Positions 1 to 12,376 are shown, counted from the first letter of the stretch. The stretch: 64,000 bases of DNA from Viola odorata (GCA_963691705.1 OY829541.1:3904885-3968884); one strand, 5' to 3'. Notes: generated from the sequence alone by a model not told the origin. Made by a program: numbers and translations.

Positions 1-2700
1 CAAAAAATGTCACATTTATATACCCTAAATACATCAATATAAAATTCTCAATTTTATGTGAAAATGACCATGTTAAAATTTTATGGGAGAGATTAGTATA
101 AAATGTTAACTAATCTCCAAATTTATAAATTCAAAATAAATTGAATTTTGAGAAAAATTATAGAGTATGAGAAATGTCATTTTCTAGAGTAAAAAATTGA
201 CCATGACCCTTCATTATAATGGACAATTATAAAATTTCTCATTTGGAGAAATTACCATGAACTTTTATATCTCTTTTTCAACTATAAACTGACCTTTCAA
301 AAAAAAAAACTATAAACTGAAGTCAAAGAAAAGAAAGAGGAGAGAATGACAGAGCAATGACTGCAACTTTTTTTGCTATTTTCTTGTTTGAAACTTGAAA
401 GTATTACTAATATGCAGAAACAAAACTTCTGGTCAATTGCACTCTTTTGCTCTGTTCTGGGAATTTCAAAAATCCGAGTCCCAATGCACTTTTCTTGTGT
501 TATTATTCTTTCTTCCTTCCATTTCTTTTATAAAGAAAGAGAGATTTTGGGTTTTGGATTTTGGAAAAAAAACCAAAAGATTTTTTATTTGATTTGTATG
601 GTTAAGTCACATTATGATTATATATATTCACACACTTCTTCTTCTGCTCTGTTCTGTACTTTCCTTTCTTCTCTCAAATCAGTCTCAAACCTCAAATCGG
701 TGTTCGGATCTTGCATTGTTTGACAAGTGTGCAATAGGACCATCCCTCACAGCTAGATAGCTTCACATATCTGACAACCCAATGCCAAAAAAGCTCTCCC
801 TCCATGCTACCTTTTCTTTAGGAACCTTGAAAAATGTACTATTACTAACTCTAACCCTCCATCAATTCATAGGTTTTTCTCCCATTATAACTAAATTATG
901 ACATAAATTTTAATGAGAGAAACATGGGACAGAGAGGCATATATAACCATTAATTTTATTTTTTAAATTAATTTATCGTATTTGTTTTTTCAAAAAATTA
1001 GTACTATATTTCTTCCAACTCCAAAATTTCTTTCACCACTGTGACAATTATTTTGATGAATTCCTTATGTCACATCAGTAAAAGTGTAGTGTTGATCGTT
1101 ACGAAATTGGTGGTTATTTATTGATATCATCAGGCCACCAATAGGGAGTCAATCCGTTCAAATCTCTTTTTTCCCTTCTTTTAAATGGAAAGTGTAATTT
1201 AGTACTAATTTGATTAATTAGTTTAATTCAATTAAGTTGGCTCATAAACTATTAATGATTTAAACCCATTTTTGAAAGATTAAAAAAAATAAAAAAAGTA
1301 GATATAGAATTACTCATCTTAAAATAGAGATTACCTTTTTGTAATTTTTAATTTATTTTGTTTATTATATTGAGTGAGAAAATTGAATTTATTTTAAAAA
1401 AAAGTTAAAAAGTTACTAGTATTTTCTAAAAAGATTTAAATGTGTAAATATAACACTTCATTAATTCTCGGCTTTTAACTTTTCTAAGAATAAAACTTAA
1501 TATGCTAGAAGATAACCCAATAAAAAAAAGTAGGACATGATAAACGGCCTGGAGGGAGTGAATAGACAAATAAAATTCTAACACAAAGAGTAAAGAAATA
1601 AAGTGCGAAAATAGAATGTAAAAACACAAGCACAGACAGACAGACAGCTGCTTTTTATCCTGCACCAACCAGCAAATAAATGCATGAAAATTTTAAGAAA
1701 AGCAAATAAAAATATGCTATTATAACCACTTCCCCTTTTCATTAATATATACTCCTGATTTATCAAAAAAAGAAAAAACATAACAAAATATATAGACGTA
1801 AACAGCTCAACGCTAAACAATCTCCCTTTACTAGCTCCATTCCATCAAAATAAACAAGACCCAGATTTTATTTGGGTTAAATACAAAAAAATCCCTACAG
1901 TCTAATTGATTTACTTTTTTCATCTCTCTGTTTTTTAAACTATTTTTAGTATTTCGAGTCAATAAAATGACTTTTCTCATCCCTCTGTTTTTTTTATAAT
2001 TATTTTTAGTACTCCGAATCAAACTATAAAAGTCATTTTAGTGTTATTTATTTACATGATTTAATTCAATTTTTTTTTCTAAACAAATAATTTAACTATG
2101 ATTTTCTAAAAGCTGCAATTTTAACCTTTTAACTATATCAGACACAATTTGTTTCAAGTATTAAAATTAATATTTTTTAATATATATATAGATAATTTAA
2201 ATCAATCTATTTTTTTAAATAAATAATTAACATTTTATTAAATAAAGTTAAATATTGAGCACTATTTTAAAATTTTACATATATAAAATCACAATTATTT
2301 ATTCATCATTAATCTATTACCTATTGAGTTACTTTTTTTATACGAATACATTAATAATATATTTTTTAAATTTTTTAAAAAATTAATGTAACATGAATTT
2401 CTACTTTGACTCCATCGTATTATTCAAATAAACATAAAAATTGGTAAGTAACATTATAATATTTACCATATGGTTCAATTATTAAAATACTCTACTAAAT
2501 ATTTAAAATATTAGAATCTTATTTTTTATTTTGATATTGTCACTAACTAATTGATAATTCAATCTTACATTAAATGATATAATTGGTATTTCTATTTTAG
2601 ATTTATCAAAATATTGAAGATTGAAGCCATACATTTATGATTCAACAATATACAGCACTTATCCAGTAACAACATCCCACTGGCCTAAAACAAAGCCAAA
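1..2700. other. AT-rich intergenic DNA, no gene seen
   Basis: No reading frame here resembles a known protein and none has splice-consistent neighbours. The stretch is strongly AT-rich with many homopolymer A and T runs. The only internal structure noticed is a short imperfect direct repeat near 1921-2026, listed separately. Confidence 0.7.
1921..2026. repeat. Imperfect direct repeat, two ~57-bp units
   Basis: Two adjacent units start near 1921 and 1978. Each begins with a CATCTCTCTG or CATCCCTCTG block, followed by a T run, an ATTTTTAGTA block and a CGAGTC or CGAATC block. This could be the end of an old transposable element. No matching terminus or target duplication was found. Confidence 0.4.
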
Positions 2701-2761
2701 AAACCTCATCCATCATACTTTATCATCAACCATATAAATACTCAGCTTGGCAACATTCTTT

Positions 2762-2905
2762 TTACTTTTGTTGGGCAGTGACAAGGAAATGTGCTTCGCA
2801 CCAAGGTTCTTTGCCACAGCATTGAAAAGGTTCTTCATGGAATTTGGGCAGCAGTTGCATACTTGATGTCATCATCAAGCTCCTCATTGAGTATCCCACG
2901 AGGCT
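2762..2905 (-). pseudogene. Possible degraded exon, family unknown
   Basis: On the minus strand two adjacent frames look protein-like: one contains RGILNEELDDDIKYATA, and a frame two bases away contains FNAVAKNLGAKHISLSLPNK. The codon content of both pieces suggests a former exon with a frameshift at about 2836. I do not recognise the family. It lies downstream of, and in the same orientation as, the APC1/RBR fragments, so it may be another captured piece. Chance is a real alternative. Confidence 0.2.
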
Positions 2906-3742
2906 TTCCTTTTTTTTTTTTCCTATTTTAGAACAAGGCACCAATGTTTTACCACAACAGCAAGTGGCTAACTCTTACAAGCTACTTCAAAGACATTTCC
3001 AGCTCATTCAAGTTCAGCTAAACCAAAAATCAGAGACCATAACATGGATACAAGGAATGGTCTATGTAAACCAAAAATACATACTAAAGTTTTACCAAAT
3101 ATATGGTCATTCTATATTAGTCAACAATCTAGTGCCAGCATATGAACAATAGCAAGTTGGCTTTTTGCTAATGAACAATTGTACCGTCAAATTCTTCTGT
3201 AAAAAAAGGATTTCAGGAAAAAAGAAAGATTGATAACTCTCTTTTTCTCATAGCTTACAAAAGAGGAAACTTCTATGCAATAGATAAACTAGAAAAGAAT
3301 TACCAGGAGATATAGCAGCACTAATTTGCTTGGAGCCTTGGAGGCTGAGTATAAAGCAATTACAGCACTAATCATGACAACAAATGAATCTGAAAATAAT
3401 TATAGCTAATAGATTTCATGAGTTCATATAGAGTTAAAATTAAAATAAAATTCAAAGAAGCTGCAATAACCTAAAGCACCATATATCATTAAAGCCTGCA
3501 ACTGATGGTAAGCACGGGATTATCTTACTTGGACTTAACTTAGATTTTATGTAGTAATATTTTTGTAAACTTTCACAAAAAACATTCCACAACAAGTGGA
3601 GCACAACCATTAGACAACGTTCATGTCACAGTGCTTGACAGTTGGATCATCAGATAAGCTATCTGGAACAGAAATGTCTAGAATTCAGATCAATGCTAAC
3701 TATTCTACCAAATTTATCATCTGAGAAGATTTGTGCACATAC
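2906..3742. other. Non-coding stretch between fragments
   Basis: No exon-like segment was recognised on either strand. It separates the possible exon at 2762-2905 from the coiled-coil exon and looks like intron or spacer sequence. Confidence 0.5.
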
Positions 3743-3899
3743 TTGTTGTGTTCTCCAATTCTCTTGTAATCTCTTGTGTGCGTAATTCAGCAGCCTTTTG
3801 CGCCGCCTCAGCCTGTCTCTTTTCTGCACGAGCACGGGCAGCAGCAGAGATGGCAGCATCTAGTTCCCTTTCCAAAGTTTCTACTCTTTGTTCAAGAAC
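3743..3899 (-). pseudogene. Isolated coiled-coil exon of a plant protein, family not identified
   Basis: A 157-nt minus-strand exon is bounded by a GGGCAG acceptor and a GTATGT donor. It encodes about 52 residues of uninterrupted, highly charged helix rich in A, E, R, K and Q, for example VETLERELDAAISAAARARA, with a heptad-like spacing that predicts a coiled coil. The frame is fully open and both splice sites fit, so it was once a real exon. It is not part of RBR: it lies where the RBR C-terminal exons should be. No adjoining exon of the same gene was found. I cannot name the parent gene. Confidence 0.55.
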
Positions 3900-4281
3900 C
3901 TGCCCATAAAAGTCAGATTGCATACTAGGAACAGCATATCACTCCTTATAATGACTTTGTAGCATATTCTGTACAGGCAACAATTGACTAAACATAAGGG
4001 TATGATACCAACATGTAACATCCAACAGAATACAGCAATATATCTCTTTAAAAATGAGTAATGCAGTGGGCATGCAGAAGCAATCAAGTAATTTGTAAAA
4101 TCATTGCAACACCACAAAATCAATGAATTAATTCTTTCTTCTGAAGTACATTTTTAGCATGCAAGAACACCCCTTTTCTAAATTTTGTGCCCTGTTCTCT
4201 GTTGACCATTTAAGGAGTTAAAAGTTAAAACTCTGCACACAAAAATGACCGTAAATAGAGTAGATACATTAGAGAACATAC

Positions 4282-7200
4282 CCCCTTGTGCCGTGCTGAT
4301 GACCAATCGACAAACACGTTGCGGAATACCTGGGGTTTACATTGTGGCTGCTTTCTATAATTGTAAATGATCTCCTTGAAGGTTAAGTTAGCTTTCAAAA
4401 TCTGTAATAAAAACAGTGCATGGGAAGTGAAACAAATCAGGCAGTCAACAACCAACTCAAAATTTACTTGGCCATCCCAAAAAGAAAAGTCACATCATCA
4501 ACCACAAACCTTAGCAACTCCGTAGAAGCAACATAACATAATCTGGTCAATGTGACGGTTAAAGAAGAGAGACGTCTGCTGACTAAGTATTTGTTGAAAA
4601 AGACGATAAACATTCTCTCTAATATGCTGCTGAGACTGTTGTAGCCTTTCGACCATACCATTGATTCTAACAGCAGCCAATTTATTAATCTGAGCAAAGA
4701 AGCAACACAAAAGATGTAAGTTTGGAACATATATAAACCAAACAATATAAGTAGCACTTCAAAGTGTCAAAAAGACAATGACATTCAATAAATTGACCAC
4801 CCAAGGAAAACTCCTCCAGAGATTGCATCAAACAATAATGAAATTTATCTCCAAATACCATAAAAAAAACCCAGTACAATGTACATGAATGATTAAAACA
4901 GATTATCAAACTATATATTGAAGCTTATAGCATATGCAATGACACAAACATTGGTTCTCCAAAAATAGTGCATGCACGTAATGAGAATGCCTTCAGAAAG
5001 AACAAACATTAATACATAAGAGTTTTCTACATTGATATAAAACACCAATAAGTGCACACATCTAAATGTCAAGGCAGGTTTGGGGGGGATGGGGGACAGA
5101 AATAAGCAGAGACACATCTAATTAGAGCTTGAGGTCTTGCTCCACCCAATCAACCAAGCCAATCCAGCTAAACTTGCATCTAAAATTTTATTGAACTACT
5201 TAAATACTTGGAACTCCACTAGTATGCTAACAAAGAAATAAGATACTACGACTGTCCCATTACCTTGCCAAAGAAAATATTGATCCTAGTTTCTGCACAC
5301 GTTTCCCCTCCCCCTCCAGGGTTTGGACGTGTTGGACTGATTCAAATACCCAAGAACAGAACTTGTAAATAAAAAGCATAAATAACAGTGACAAACCATA
5401 AAAAAAATCCCCTAGACATCTCCTAAAATAATCATAATCACCTGACAAATGCAGAGTGCAAAGGAGGTGGTGGTAGCTTTGATTTAAGGTTACCCAGAAG
5501 GCGATCCTTCATCGGTGACGTAAAGGAGTTGCGCTCTACTAGCACTGACCTGAGAAATGATGCAGAACTCTAATCAAACTGATGGCTCATAGATATAACT
5601 ACGGTCAATTTGAGCTACTATCAATCTTCAAACCCTTCTCATTTAAAGCGAAAAAAGCTACCTGGACCGGCTTCATGCTTTTGCAAAGAAGGCACAGGAG
5701 GCAAGCCTCTAGAATTGAAGTTGATGTGCAAGGCTATAGTATCCAGAGATGGCATTGGTTCTGCTAGTAACCCAAGGCGGCTTATCTCTGCCGAAAGTAC
5801 TGGTCTTGCAATGACCAAAGAATTGTACATTGAGGAGACCTTCTTCCAAACCATGCTCTCCAAAAGCCACTTTTCCAATGAATTTAAATGTCGCCTCAAC
5901 TCCCTTGGAAGAGATTCTTCATGTCTAATGAAACTCTCTATCACCTTACTGAGATCAAAAGCAGTAATGCCAGTTTTCTCGAGAACGGCAGGGAACAACA
6001 TTGTAGTGGTCCTATGTGTTGCCAGCACTAATTCAGCAGAGCATGCAAGCATACACCTGTGGAACCTCTCATTGGTTAATAACGAGGTCAAATTACTAGC
6101 ATGTAATATCTGAGCCTCCGCCACACACTGCTTCCAGAACCCTATAATATAACTTGAGTGCCTCCAACCTTCGTTGTTCTGCCCATATGTGATCCATCAG
6201 ATTTGTTTGTAAACTTCCAGGCACACAGCCATCTCCTCCCGCACCACTAGGAAATATAGCCTCTACTATTATCTGCGCTCTGTGAATCACAACAATAGTT
6301 ACATCCTTATCACATGATGCCAAGAAGCGCTCCAGCTGTGCTGAGGGATTTGATGGAAGTGGAGAAATGACAGTTCGAAGCCACTTTGCAGTTGTCATTG
6401 TTAAACTAACAGGTGTAGGAAACATCTTTGAATTTGCCCCACTAAAATAGCCATTTCCATGAGATACAGGAGACCGGAGGGGAGAGAGTGGGCTTGTAAT
6501 TGTCTTTGTAGGAGAGGATAAAAAACCAAATTTCCTCTGCAAAAACAATTAACTAAATCAAGTTTACACGAGATGGAAGAAATTACTCACTTTTCAACAC
6601 TTTACATCCAGCCCAGCAACAAAATTTACCTTACTGCCAGGTGTATTCAAGGCACCTCCAGATAGGATACCAAAACCAAGTAAGCTGTCTTCCTCATTAT
6701 TATGAATTGAATCATCATAGTCCTTCTCTAGGATATCCAAACTGGACTGCAGAGATGATTCTTCCATCAAACCTTCATAATAGATTAAGCCATCTGCACA
6801 AGAAAGAATTGAATCCTTAGGCGCACATAACATCAGAAAAACATTTGTTTTGATACCCATAATGTGTGCATAAGAACTTTACAAACCACACCTGTGTTAA
6901 TGTTCAGTGTGTTTTCATTTCAGGATATCTGCTATTAAACTATTGGTCTTTGCCAATGTTTTCCTTAACTCATCTTCTGAGGTGTCATATTTATTGCAAA
7001 GAGATGCAAGCAAGTCAATCCCTTTGTCATTTTTCTTAACTGAAAAACAATAAATAATAAATAAAACATTAAGATCTCAAATATGAAACTCCTACCACAA
7101 AAGAAGGAAAATTTTAACACACTGTGCCAAGAGTAAGAGCATTACCAAACCATTGAGAATCACCAAATCTGAAATTTCTAAAGTGAGCTGGAACATGGAT

Positions 7201-9015
7201 TATTAAAATAGCCTGTTTCATAGATCATTGCAGAGAAAGAAAATGTCAAGAAAAAATGAAAACGAAAATGTAAAGCAAAAAGAAGGTAGATTGTGTAAAG
7301 CCTCTTCTGCAGAAACTTAGGAAATTCAACTAACCAGTATAGAGACTAAACCATTCGTGCAAGTTACAAGATCTTTAAGTCGGCCAAATGCATGTGCGCG
7401 GAGGGACATAAACAGCAGCCATCCAAACCGTTGATATTCAGGAACAAATGATGAGTCCCTAGAAACTGCTGACTTATCAACAGTACCATTAGTTGTCAAG
7501 AAGAGTTCCTGACATGCCTATTTGTAGAACCTTGCACCAGTGAAAAGAAAGATGGATTGTTGTTTATTGTATACCCTCAAAAAGATTCAAAGAAACAAAA
7601 TTTGGATATAAAATGCAGTTAAAGTAGGAAATTATGCAATTGGCATTTGAAACTATACTATGTCTGGTGCATGAGATAGTAGTAAAGTATAATATAAGAA
7701 CAGTAAACAAGCAAAACATGTGGTGAGCAGACTGTATAGATGGTCAGGTACATGAAAAAAAATTAAAAAATGAAAATTACAAGAAACCTAAAAGTTACGC
7801 AAGGTAAAATACAAGGTCTTGCTGGAAACAAAATAAAGTCAGAGTAGGCTGAAGGGGAAAATGAGCAGATTTTGGATCACATCACAGTGACCTAATAGTG
7901 CCACTACTATGAAATTTCCTTCCATTCCACAGTCAACGAGCAATTTATCTTAAATAACACGAAGCAAAAAAAGAAAATATCAAGAATTGGCATGTTTCTT
8001 ATAGTACAAACCTTGCAGAATAGATTAATAAAGATTTGCAGGGAGACACTTGGAGTAAACTTAACAATATTCAACAAACATAACCTACAGATGCCATCAA
8101 AAAGGCTATTGGTACTAAATAAGCAAAGACAGAAAACTAATCCAACCTGCTTAAAATGCCCAAGTGCACAAAGTTGGCTAGCAATTCTTTTGCCTAACAG
8201 AAGGAAAAGCAAATTGAACATCATTAGACCCTAAAAAGAAAAGGAAAAACCTAACAAATAAAAAGTATATTAAGACATCTGCATTAAGAGCAAAGACATA
8301 AATCTCCACCACACCAATACCTCAAGTCTGCTTTCCCAAACAGCACCATACATATTACTTAAAATCGGACCAGCCTTCACAAGAAACTGAGGCAACTCTT
8401 TAAAGAAGTCCACAATACTGCAAAACATAAGCAGAATAAGAGCACTGATTCAAAATTGAAAGCAAAGCTAAGTTTCAAATGAGTTATTAAAAGCAGAAAC
8501 AATACTTCAGCTTGGCAAGTCTCAGTATCTGGAAAAACGTAACCCCATTATGATCAGACTTCTGCTGCAGATTATCTCTTTTCTTCTTACTCAGCCTCTT
8601 CACAGCATATGAAACACAAGAAAACCAAAACCGTTCTGCTTCCTCTGCCTAAAACACCCCGTTTCAATCCACTTACTTCATGAAGTAATTCCAACAGGCA
8701 ATTTAAAAAACGAAATGGTAAAAGTAGAAAATGAAGGGAAATTAGAATATACTGTATTCCCAATAGCTGAAATATTTGTCAAAAGCAGATGTTTTGTGTC
8801 TCTGAAAAGCTTTATAGCTTCCATGCTCGTGTTCTCATCCCAAGACAACCCATTCTGCATATGAAATCCCATTTTGGAAGTCAAATGCTAAGAAAAGTAC
8901 CCGTAAACATGAAATACTAAAAAAAAACAAAATCGAATAATGAAAACTCTAGGGAAAAAAGAATTCACACCTTGCAAAATTCAGTGAATCGCACTTCAAT
9001 AGCCTCGCTGTATTC
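4282..9015 (-). pseudogene. RBR: Retinoblastoma-related (RBR) gene fragment, 14 exons, both ends missing, disrupted
   Basis: Plant RBR is the nuclear pocket protein that restrains E2F and the cell cycle. Exons on the minus strand, each with GT donor and AG acceptor: 8971-9015, 8753-8854, 8506-8648, 8321-8417, 8147-8193, 7335-7530, 7146-7212, 6892-7039, 6630-6793, 5662-6536, 5452-5549, 5264-5336, 4510-4689, 4282-4401. The first eight give the N-terminal Rb domain ([34 protein letters not shown]). 5662-6536 gives pocket box A ([35 protein letters not shown]). 4510-4689 and 4282-4401 give box B ([39 protein letters not shown]). The first exon and everything after SSARHKG are absent. Lesions: an in-frame TAG at 7518-7520, a frameshift after LIADILK near 6917, and a 2-nt loss at the conserved Arg codon after LEAVC near 6123. 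The usual linker between SLQKHE and SVLVERN was not found. Identity is secure; function is lost. Confidence 0.93.
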
Positions 9016-9239
9016 CTTAAGACCAGTAAAATAAGCTTACATTGGATTAAGGAAGTACAGTGCCGATGCATTTGGATACTAAACAATGTTAATTACCAGA
9101 TTTGTGTAGATCCATGCATCAATGTGCATCTTTTAAGACAAGTTTAGCAAACAGTTCTAACTGTTTGTATCACAAAATAGAGATAAGCAGTAGAGGATAG
9201 TTTCAGATGATAAAATAAAATCAGCACAGTAATAGATAC

Positions 9240-10331
9240 CTGCAGAATGGTTGGTAACTCCAACTCCGGATAGGAAGTATGTCGAGCAGGTATGTGAACA
9301 TAAAGAGACTGCCAGATAGCACTATTGTTTCAGATTTATGGACTTAGAAAATAGTGAAATGTATGAACAAAAAGACTGCATTTCTTAAAAGTCACAAATG
9401 GATTTTCTAATGGGAAAAGAAACAGAAAATTTCAATATATATAAAAGAATTGCACAGACAAACAAACACACACACACAAAAAGATACGATGATGCTGAAA
9501 GGAGTCAAGAACTGCTTACAGGCATCTCAGTGATTCTCCAATTTGATGGGAATACAACGGGTTTATGTTTCATTTTATAATTTAGTTGTAATAGCTCAGT
9601 AGCATCTGAATCATTAGGTTATGAGAGTTTTCTTCAATAGGAACTCAGGAGTTATAGCTACCTATTACTTATAGCTATGGAACTACAAACAGTATACCCA
9701 AGCTTTTAGTTTATATATTTATGAATTATTAGAGGCTTTTAGCTATCTTTAGAGTTATTCGCCACAACTTTGTCATAGGTCTGATGCTTGTGGATCTTGG
9801 GTTTTACGTCTCAGAATTCTAGTAGAATCATCTATCCTTTCTCTCCATCAATACTGTTCTCATACACTGTTTGAAACCCTAGTTCAGCTTCTCATTTCAT
9901 TGACTTTTTCCATCTTAATTCACTGCTAACCTTTTCCCACACCATTAATCTAACCTGAAAACCGTAAAGAATAACTGATTTTTTTCCCCATCAAATCCTT
10001 ATCCTACATCAATTTAATAACAGAGCACGTCTGTACTATATCAACAGCTGGCAACCAGAAAAGAATGCAGTATCAATTCATGATTGGCTTCACAAAAATC
10101 TGCTGTAAAAGAAACAGAAAGCATTTGAAGTAGGACATCAAAGATGGTCATGATAAAAGAGAAAAGCAAGACAGGTTACCATTCATGCTGCTAGTGTATT
10201 AATGGAGGGAGGGGGATGATGGTACTTTCTATATCTCTAACATAAGTTACCTTTGACATAGCCGGATCCATTGCCCCCCTATAAGAAGCAGCCAGGCCAA
10301 GCATTAACCCTACAGTTGTGCTTTCATGTTC
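9240..10331 (-). pseudogene. APC1: Anaphase-promoting complex subunit 1 (APC1) fragment, two exons
   Basis: APC1 is the large scaffold subunit of the APC/C ubiquitin ligase. Two minus-strand exons, 10251-10331 (27 codons) and 9240-9308 (23 codons), both in phase 0, are bounded by TAG/CAG acceptors and GTAACT/GTATCT donors. They encode EHESTTVGLMLGLAASYRGA and SLYVHIPARHTSYPELELPT, the plant APC1 segment in the proteasome/cyclosome-repeat region. The protein is normally over 1,600 residues, so this is a small piece. The next exon downstream on the same strand belongs to RBR, which makes the locus a mosaic. A Mutator-like element lies just upstream. Both exons are intact, but no start or stop exists for them. 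Confidence 0.85.
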
Positions 10332-10387
10332 CTACCGAAATACAGCAAGGAGGAAAAGAATCTAATTAAACAAATTAGATACCTTAA

Positions 10388-10785
10388 GGGATATTACATT
10401 TTTTTTGGTACCTGTACAACATTTGATTGAGTGAATTGGTACCTCCATTTTTTCTTGCTTTTAAATAGTACCTCCACTCAATACGAATGTCACAATTGGT
10501 ACCTGATAGTAACACCGTCAACGAAGAGCCGTTAACCCGCCTACGTGGCTGATGTGGCATGCCACGTCATCCAAATTGAGAAAATAATTTAATTAATTTT
10601 AAAAATTCTGAAAATAATGTATTAATTTAAAAAATTGAGAAAAATATTTTATATTATTTTTAAAAATTCAAAAAAATTGTAAAAATTCAAAAAAATGTAA
10701 AAATCTTAAAAATATATAAAAATCCCAAAAAAAATTATAAATAAAAAAAATATTTTATTTTCAGCAATAATAAATAATATAAAAT
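10388..10785 (+). repeat. Left terminal inverted repeat of the Mutator-like element
   Basis: This pairs with 11180-11577 with scattered mismatches and small indels. Conserved blocks include GGTACCTGTACAACATTTGA near the end and GATAGTAACACCGTCAACGA further in. The inner boundary is approximate. Confidence 0.8.
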
Positions 10786-11179
10786 TAAAAAAGGAGAAGA
10801 AATAGGAACAGAGAAGGGAAAGAAAAAAAGATGCCAGGAAGAAGACAGAGAGTGAGGAAGAAGATGATGAGAGGAAGAAAGAAAGAAAGAAAAAAGAAAA
10901 AAAGAAAAGAAAAAATTGTCAAATAAAGATGACGGTGATTTAAATGCAAGGAAAGTAAGAAATAAGGGATACAGGGAAAAGGAAAAGAAAAGAAAGAGAA
11001 TAAAAGGAAAAAAAGGTTGGAAAAGAAAACGAAAGAAATAAATAAATTAAGGAGTAAGAAAATTAATTTAAACTATTTTTTTGTGTAAACAAAAATCAAA
11101 ATAATTTCTAAAACTAAAATTTAAAAAAGGAGTAAAATAAATAAGACCAATTAAATTTTATATTATTTATTATTACTGA

Positions 11180-11577
11180 AAAGAAAACATTTTTTTGTAA
11201 TTTATATTTTTTTTAGAATTTTTATACTTTTTTGGGATTTTTACATTTTTTTGAATTTTTACAATTTTTTTGAATTTTAAAAAATAATATAAAATATTTT
11301 TCTCAATTTTTTAAATTAATACATTATTTTCAGAATTTTTTAAATTAATTAAATTATTTTCTCAATTTGGGTGGCGTGACACGTCAGCCATGTCTGACGT
11401 GGCGGCTGATGTGGCATGCCACGTAGGCGGGTTAACGGCTCTTCGTTGACGGTGTTACTATCAGGTATCAATTGTGACATTCATGTTGAGTGGAGGTACC
11501 ATTTAAAAGCAAAAAAAAATGGAGGTACCAATTCAGTCAATCAAATGTTGTACAGGTACCAAAAAATGTAATATCCC
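11180..11577 (-). repeat. Right terminal inverted repeat of the Mutator-like element
   Basis: Reverse complement of the left arm. It differs by single-base changes and by a rearranged block next to the CCCGCCTACGTGGC segment, where the right arm has extra GCCACGTCAG-type repeats. The inner boundary is approximate. Confidence 0.8.
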
Positions 11578-11586
11578 ATACCTTAA

Positions 11587-12050
11587 AGAGCAAAGGGGTA
11601 CTAAGAAACAATACCAATGCCATAGAAAAAGTGAAAGCAAGATTTTCTTATTTATGTGATCGTTATGTTAATACTCATCCATGTGCGTTTTTCTTATTTC
11701 TGCAATAAACTTATTGAGAAATATGCTTTTGCTTGCTCAAGAAAAGTAGATAGAGTTAAAGATCTGTGATTAACAACCTCTTATCCCTGCCATGTCATCC
11801 ACTTTTTTCTAATCGCCCTTTCTTTTCTCTGAAATTCTAAATAACTGCACCTTCTTTCTTATAAATCATTTGGTTCAAGGAACTACTACCCATCCCAAAA
11901 TAATTTATGATACAAGATTTATGCGGCCATAGGTAGGTCAGAAACAGAAGAAATAGATTATGGAACCAATCCCACTTACTTTGGGACTCGTACTAAAACT
12001 AACCTGATTTACTATACACATATTTTGCATATAAATTTCACCAATAAATT
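11587..12050. other. Spacer with no recognised feature
   Basis: It lies between the Mutator-like element and the ORF fragment at 12051. I looked on the minus strand for further APC1 exons upstream of EHESTT and found none. Confidence 0.5.
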
Positions 12051-12376
12051 TCCTGAGTGCGCTAAGCACTAAAACTTCGGAGGATATTCTGGAGCTTCAA
12101 GGGATGCTGACTCCTTTGCAGACGAGGCGAACTGCCGTCACCATGGAGGACTTCAATCCCGTAGAGAAGTCAGTGAAGCTGTCTGCGGCCATTTCCCAGA
12201 TCCAGCTTCTCATTGTCATGCTGCAGCACAGGAAAGACCTGTTGGGGTACTGCCTGAGGGGAATAAGAGCCTACTCCTCTGAACTGACCACTCTCGCGGA
12301 CGCCCTGAGAGATATCCCTTTTGTGGAGTGGGACGACGATGATGCTGGTGACAGAGGCGTCGCAACCACTGCATAA
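12051..12376 (+). pseudogene. 5'-truncated copy of the retroelement-associated ORF seen at 28089-28472
   Basis: The reading frame from about 12051 (NFLSALSTKTSEDILELQG) to a stop at 12374 aligns along its length with the ORF at 28089-28472. Shared features are the TSED-LELQG-LTP block, an EDF-P-E motif, an RKDLL-CL-G helix and the LADAL/VADAL segment, ending in an acidic DDDDAG stretch. The first ~30 residues are missing and an in-frame stop lies upstream. The family is not one I can name. Its other copy lies antisense next to a Tat-like LTR, so this is probably a retrotransposon fragment. It looks helical and soluble. Confidence 0.55.

Larger units (their letters stand above)
10388..11577. 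mobile_element. Mutator-like non-autonomous element with long terminal inverted repeats
   Basis: The element starts GGGATATTACATTTTTT and ends with its complement. It is flanked by a perfect 9-bp target duplication ATACCTTAA (10379-10387 and 11578-11586), the size typical of Mutator-like elements. The inverted repeats run roughly 400 bp inward on each side and contain shared blocks such as CCGTTAACCCGCCTACGTGG. The centre (about 10790-11100) is A/G-rich and encodes nothing recognisable. No transposase is present, so mobilisation would need an enzyme in trans. It sits just upstream of the APC1 exons, probably in a former intron. Confidence 0.9.

Noticed and set aside
3743..3899. Coiled-coil exon as the RBR C-terminus
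   Set aside because: The RBR C-terminal region is a low-charge, Ser/Pro-rich segment. This exon is a highly charged helix with no RBR resemblance.
5610..6113. A 167-codon plus-strand open frame
   Set aside because: It lies exactly antisense to the RBR pocket-A exon, and the minus-strand translation is unmistakably RBR. It is a shadow.
10388..11577. Captured host gene inside the Mutator-like element
   Set aside because: The interior is A/G-rich low-complexity sequence with no exon-like frame. It is a foldback element, not a Pack-MULE.
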